The position numbers and the translations under genes are program-made. From Adiantum capillus-veneris (taxonomy: Eukaryota > Streptophyta > Polypodiopsida > Polypodiales > Pteridaceae): a stretch of DNA of 64,000 nucleotides. Every line of letters starts with the position of its first letter. The stretch's first letter is position 1. Positions 63,550 to 64,000 of this stretch are shown here, piece by piece. The stretch spans positions 57,542,709 through 57,606,708 of the forward strand of contig CM043971.1 of assembly GCA_014529385.2 (NCBI GenBank). Direction: 5' to 3'. The notes beneath the pieces are model-generated. The model was given only the letters and a program-made list of their open reading frames with translations. It had not been told where the DNA came from and searched no databases.

Positions 63550-64000
63550 CTCCCCCTCGAGCTCTGCATGTCGCAGAGTCCAAGCATAGTCCGGAAACGT
63601 CGAAGCTTCTCAGCTCCGAGGGCCTTGGTAAAGATATCCGCTATCTGCTCCTCTGTGCTGACGTAGACCAAGTCGATGTCGCCTGCCAACACTCGCTCTC
63701 GAACGTAGTGGTAATGGACCTCTATGTGTTTGGTCCTAGCATGGAACACTGGGTTCCTAGCCAACTGCATGCTGCTGAGGTTGTCACAATGAATGACAAT
63801 CTGCTGGTCCACCTGCACTCCCAAGTCCTCAAGTAATGTGCGTAGCCAAGCTACCTCGCACGCCGCAACTGCTGCACCTCTGTACTCGGCCTCTGTACTC
63901 GATAAAGCAACCGTAGGCTGCTTTTTGCTGCTCCAAGTAACAGCAACACTCCCAAAAGAGAACATGAAGCCACTCGTAGATCTCCTATCAACAATGCTAC
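63522..64000 (-). CDS. Ty1/copia polyprotein C-terminus, RNase H (partial)
   Basis: It enters from beyond the right edge. '[13 protein letters not shown]', '[20 protein letters not shown]', '[20 protein letters not shown]' and '[15 protein letters not shown]' are hallmarks of copia RNase H, with the catalytic Asp, Glu and Asp in place. The frame ends with '[20 protein letters not shown]', passing through the polypurine tract and about nine codons into the LTR. It is open for its whole visible length, so the element may be young. Confidence 0.95.
   Translation of the reverse strand, partial: SIVDRRSTSGFMFSFGSVAVTWSSKKQPTVALSSTEAEYRGAAVAACEVAWLRTLLEDLGVQVDQQIVIHCDNLSSMQLARNPVFHARTKHIEVHYHYVRERVLAGDIDLVYVSTEEQIADIFTKALGAEKLRRFRTMLGLCDMQSSRGSVEMSSSTP

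Overview
The window reads as a repeat-dominated piece of a land-plant nuclear genome. It has spliced genes with GT-AG introns, Ty3/gypsy elements including a Tat-lineage copy with a second RNase H, a Ty1/copia element, L1-type LINEs, and many long GT/GA microsatellites. The species cannot be named from the sequence. I see no intact ordinary host gene; almost everything is mobile DNA or its debris.

Layout: 1-5532 is gene-free spacer with compound (GT)n(GA)n microsatellites and short tandem duplications. 5533-10041 is a 5'-truncated LINE on the minus strand, inserted into an 89-bp tandem repeat. 11376-15517 holds plus-strand LINE pieces broken by a solo LTR (13928-15402). 15518-18250 is a minus-strand gypsy fragment (called family F1 here), fused to LINE sequence.

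From 18251 to 62368 the window can be read as one deeply nested structure. The F1 gag gene breaks off at 18250 and its missing upstream part resumes at 62369. The two break points carry 32-bp inverted termini (18251-18282 and 62337-62368). Inside lie a Tat gypsy (19785-28934, target duplication ACGCA) and a long-LTR gypsy called D (34958-60737, TAGTC). D contains a short-LTR element called C (42777-56455, TAATA), and C contains a full F1 copy (42998-51126, ATCTC). A copia element (63228 onward) sits in the outer F1 leader.

Taking out the retroelements leaves a TIR element of about 9.2 kb (18251-19784, 28935-34957, 60738-62368). It carries four spliced or broken genes in convergent pairs. On the plus strand are a transposase-like gene and, after it, a clear histone H3 variant gene. 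On the minus strand are a gene with a possible ubiquitin-like domain and an unknown gene. Two long hairpins lie between the convergent pairs. The H3 copy keeps the canonical start and Lys4 but has Ile at position 9, the main silencing-mark lysine, followed by a long acidic tail and a near-canonical histone fold. An H3 gene carried by a TIR element, possibly interfering with H3K9 methylation, is the most unusual thing here. This copy has frameshifts and a stop, so it is a decayed representative; intact relatives would have to be found elsewhere.
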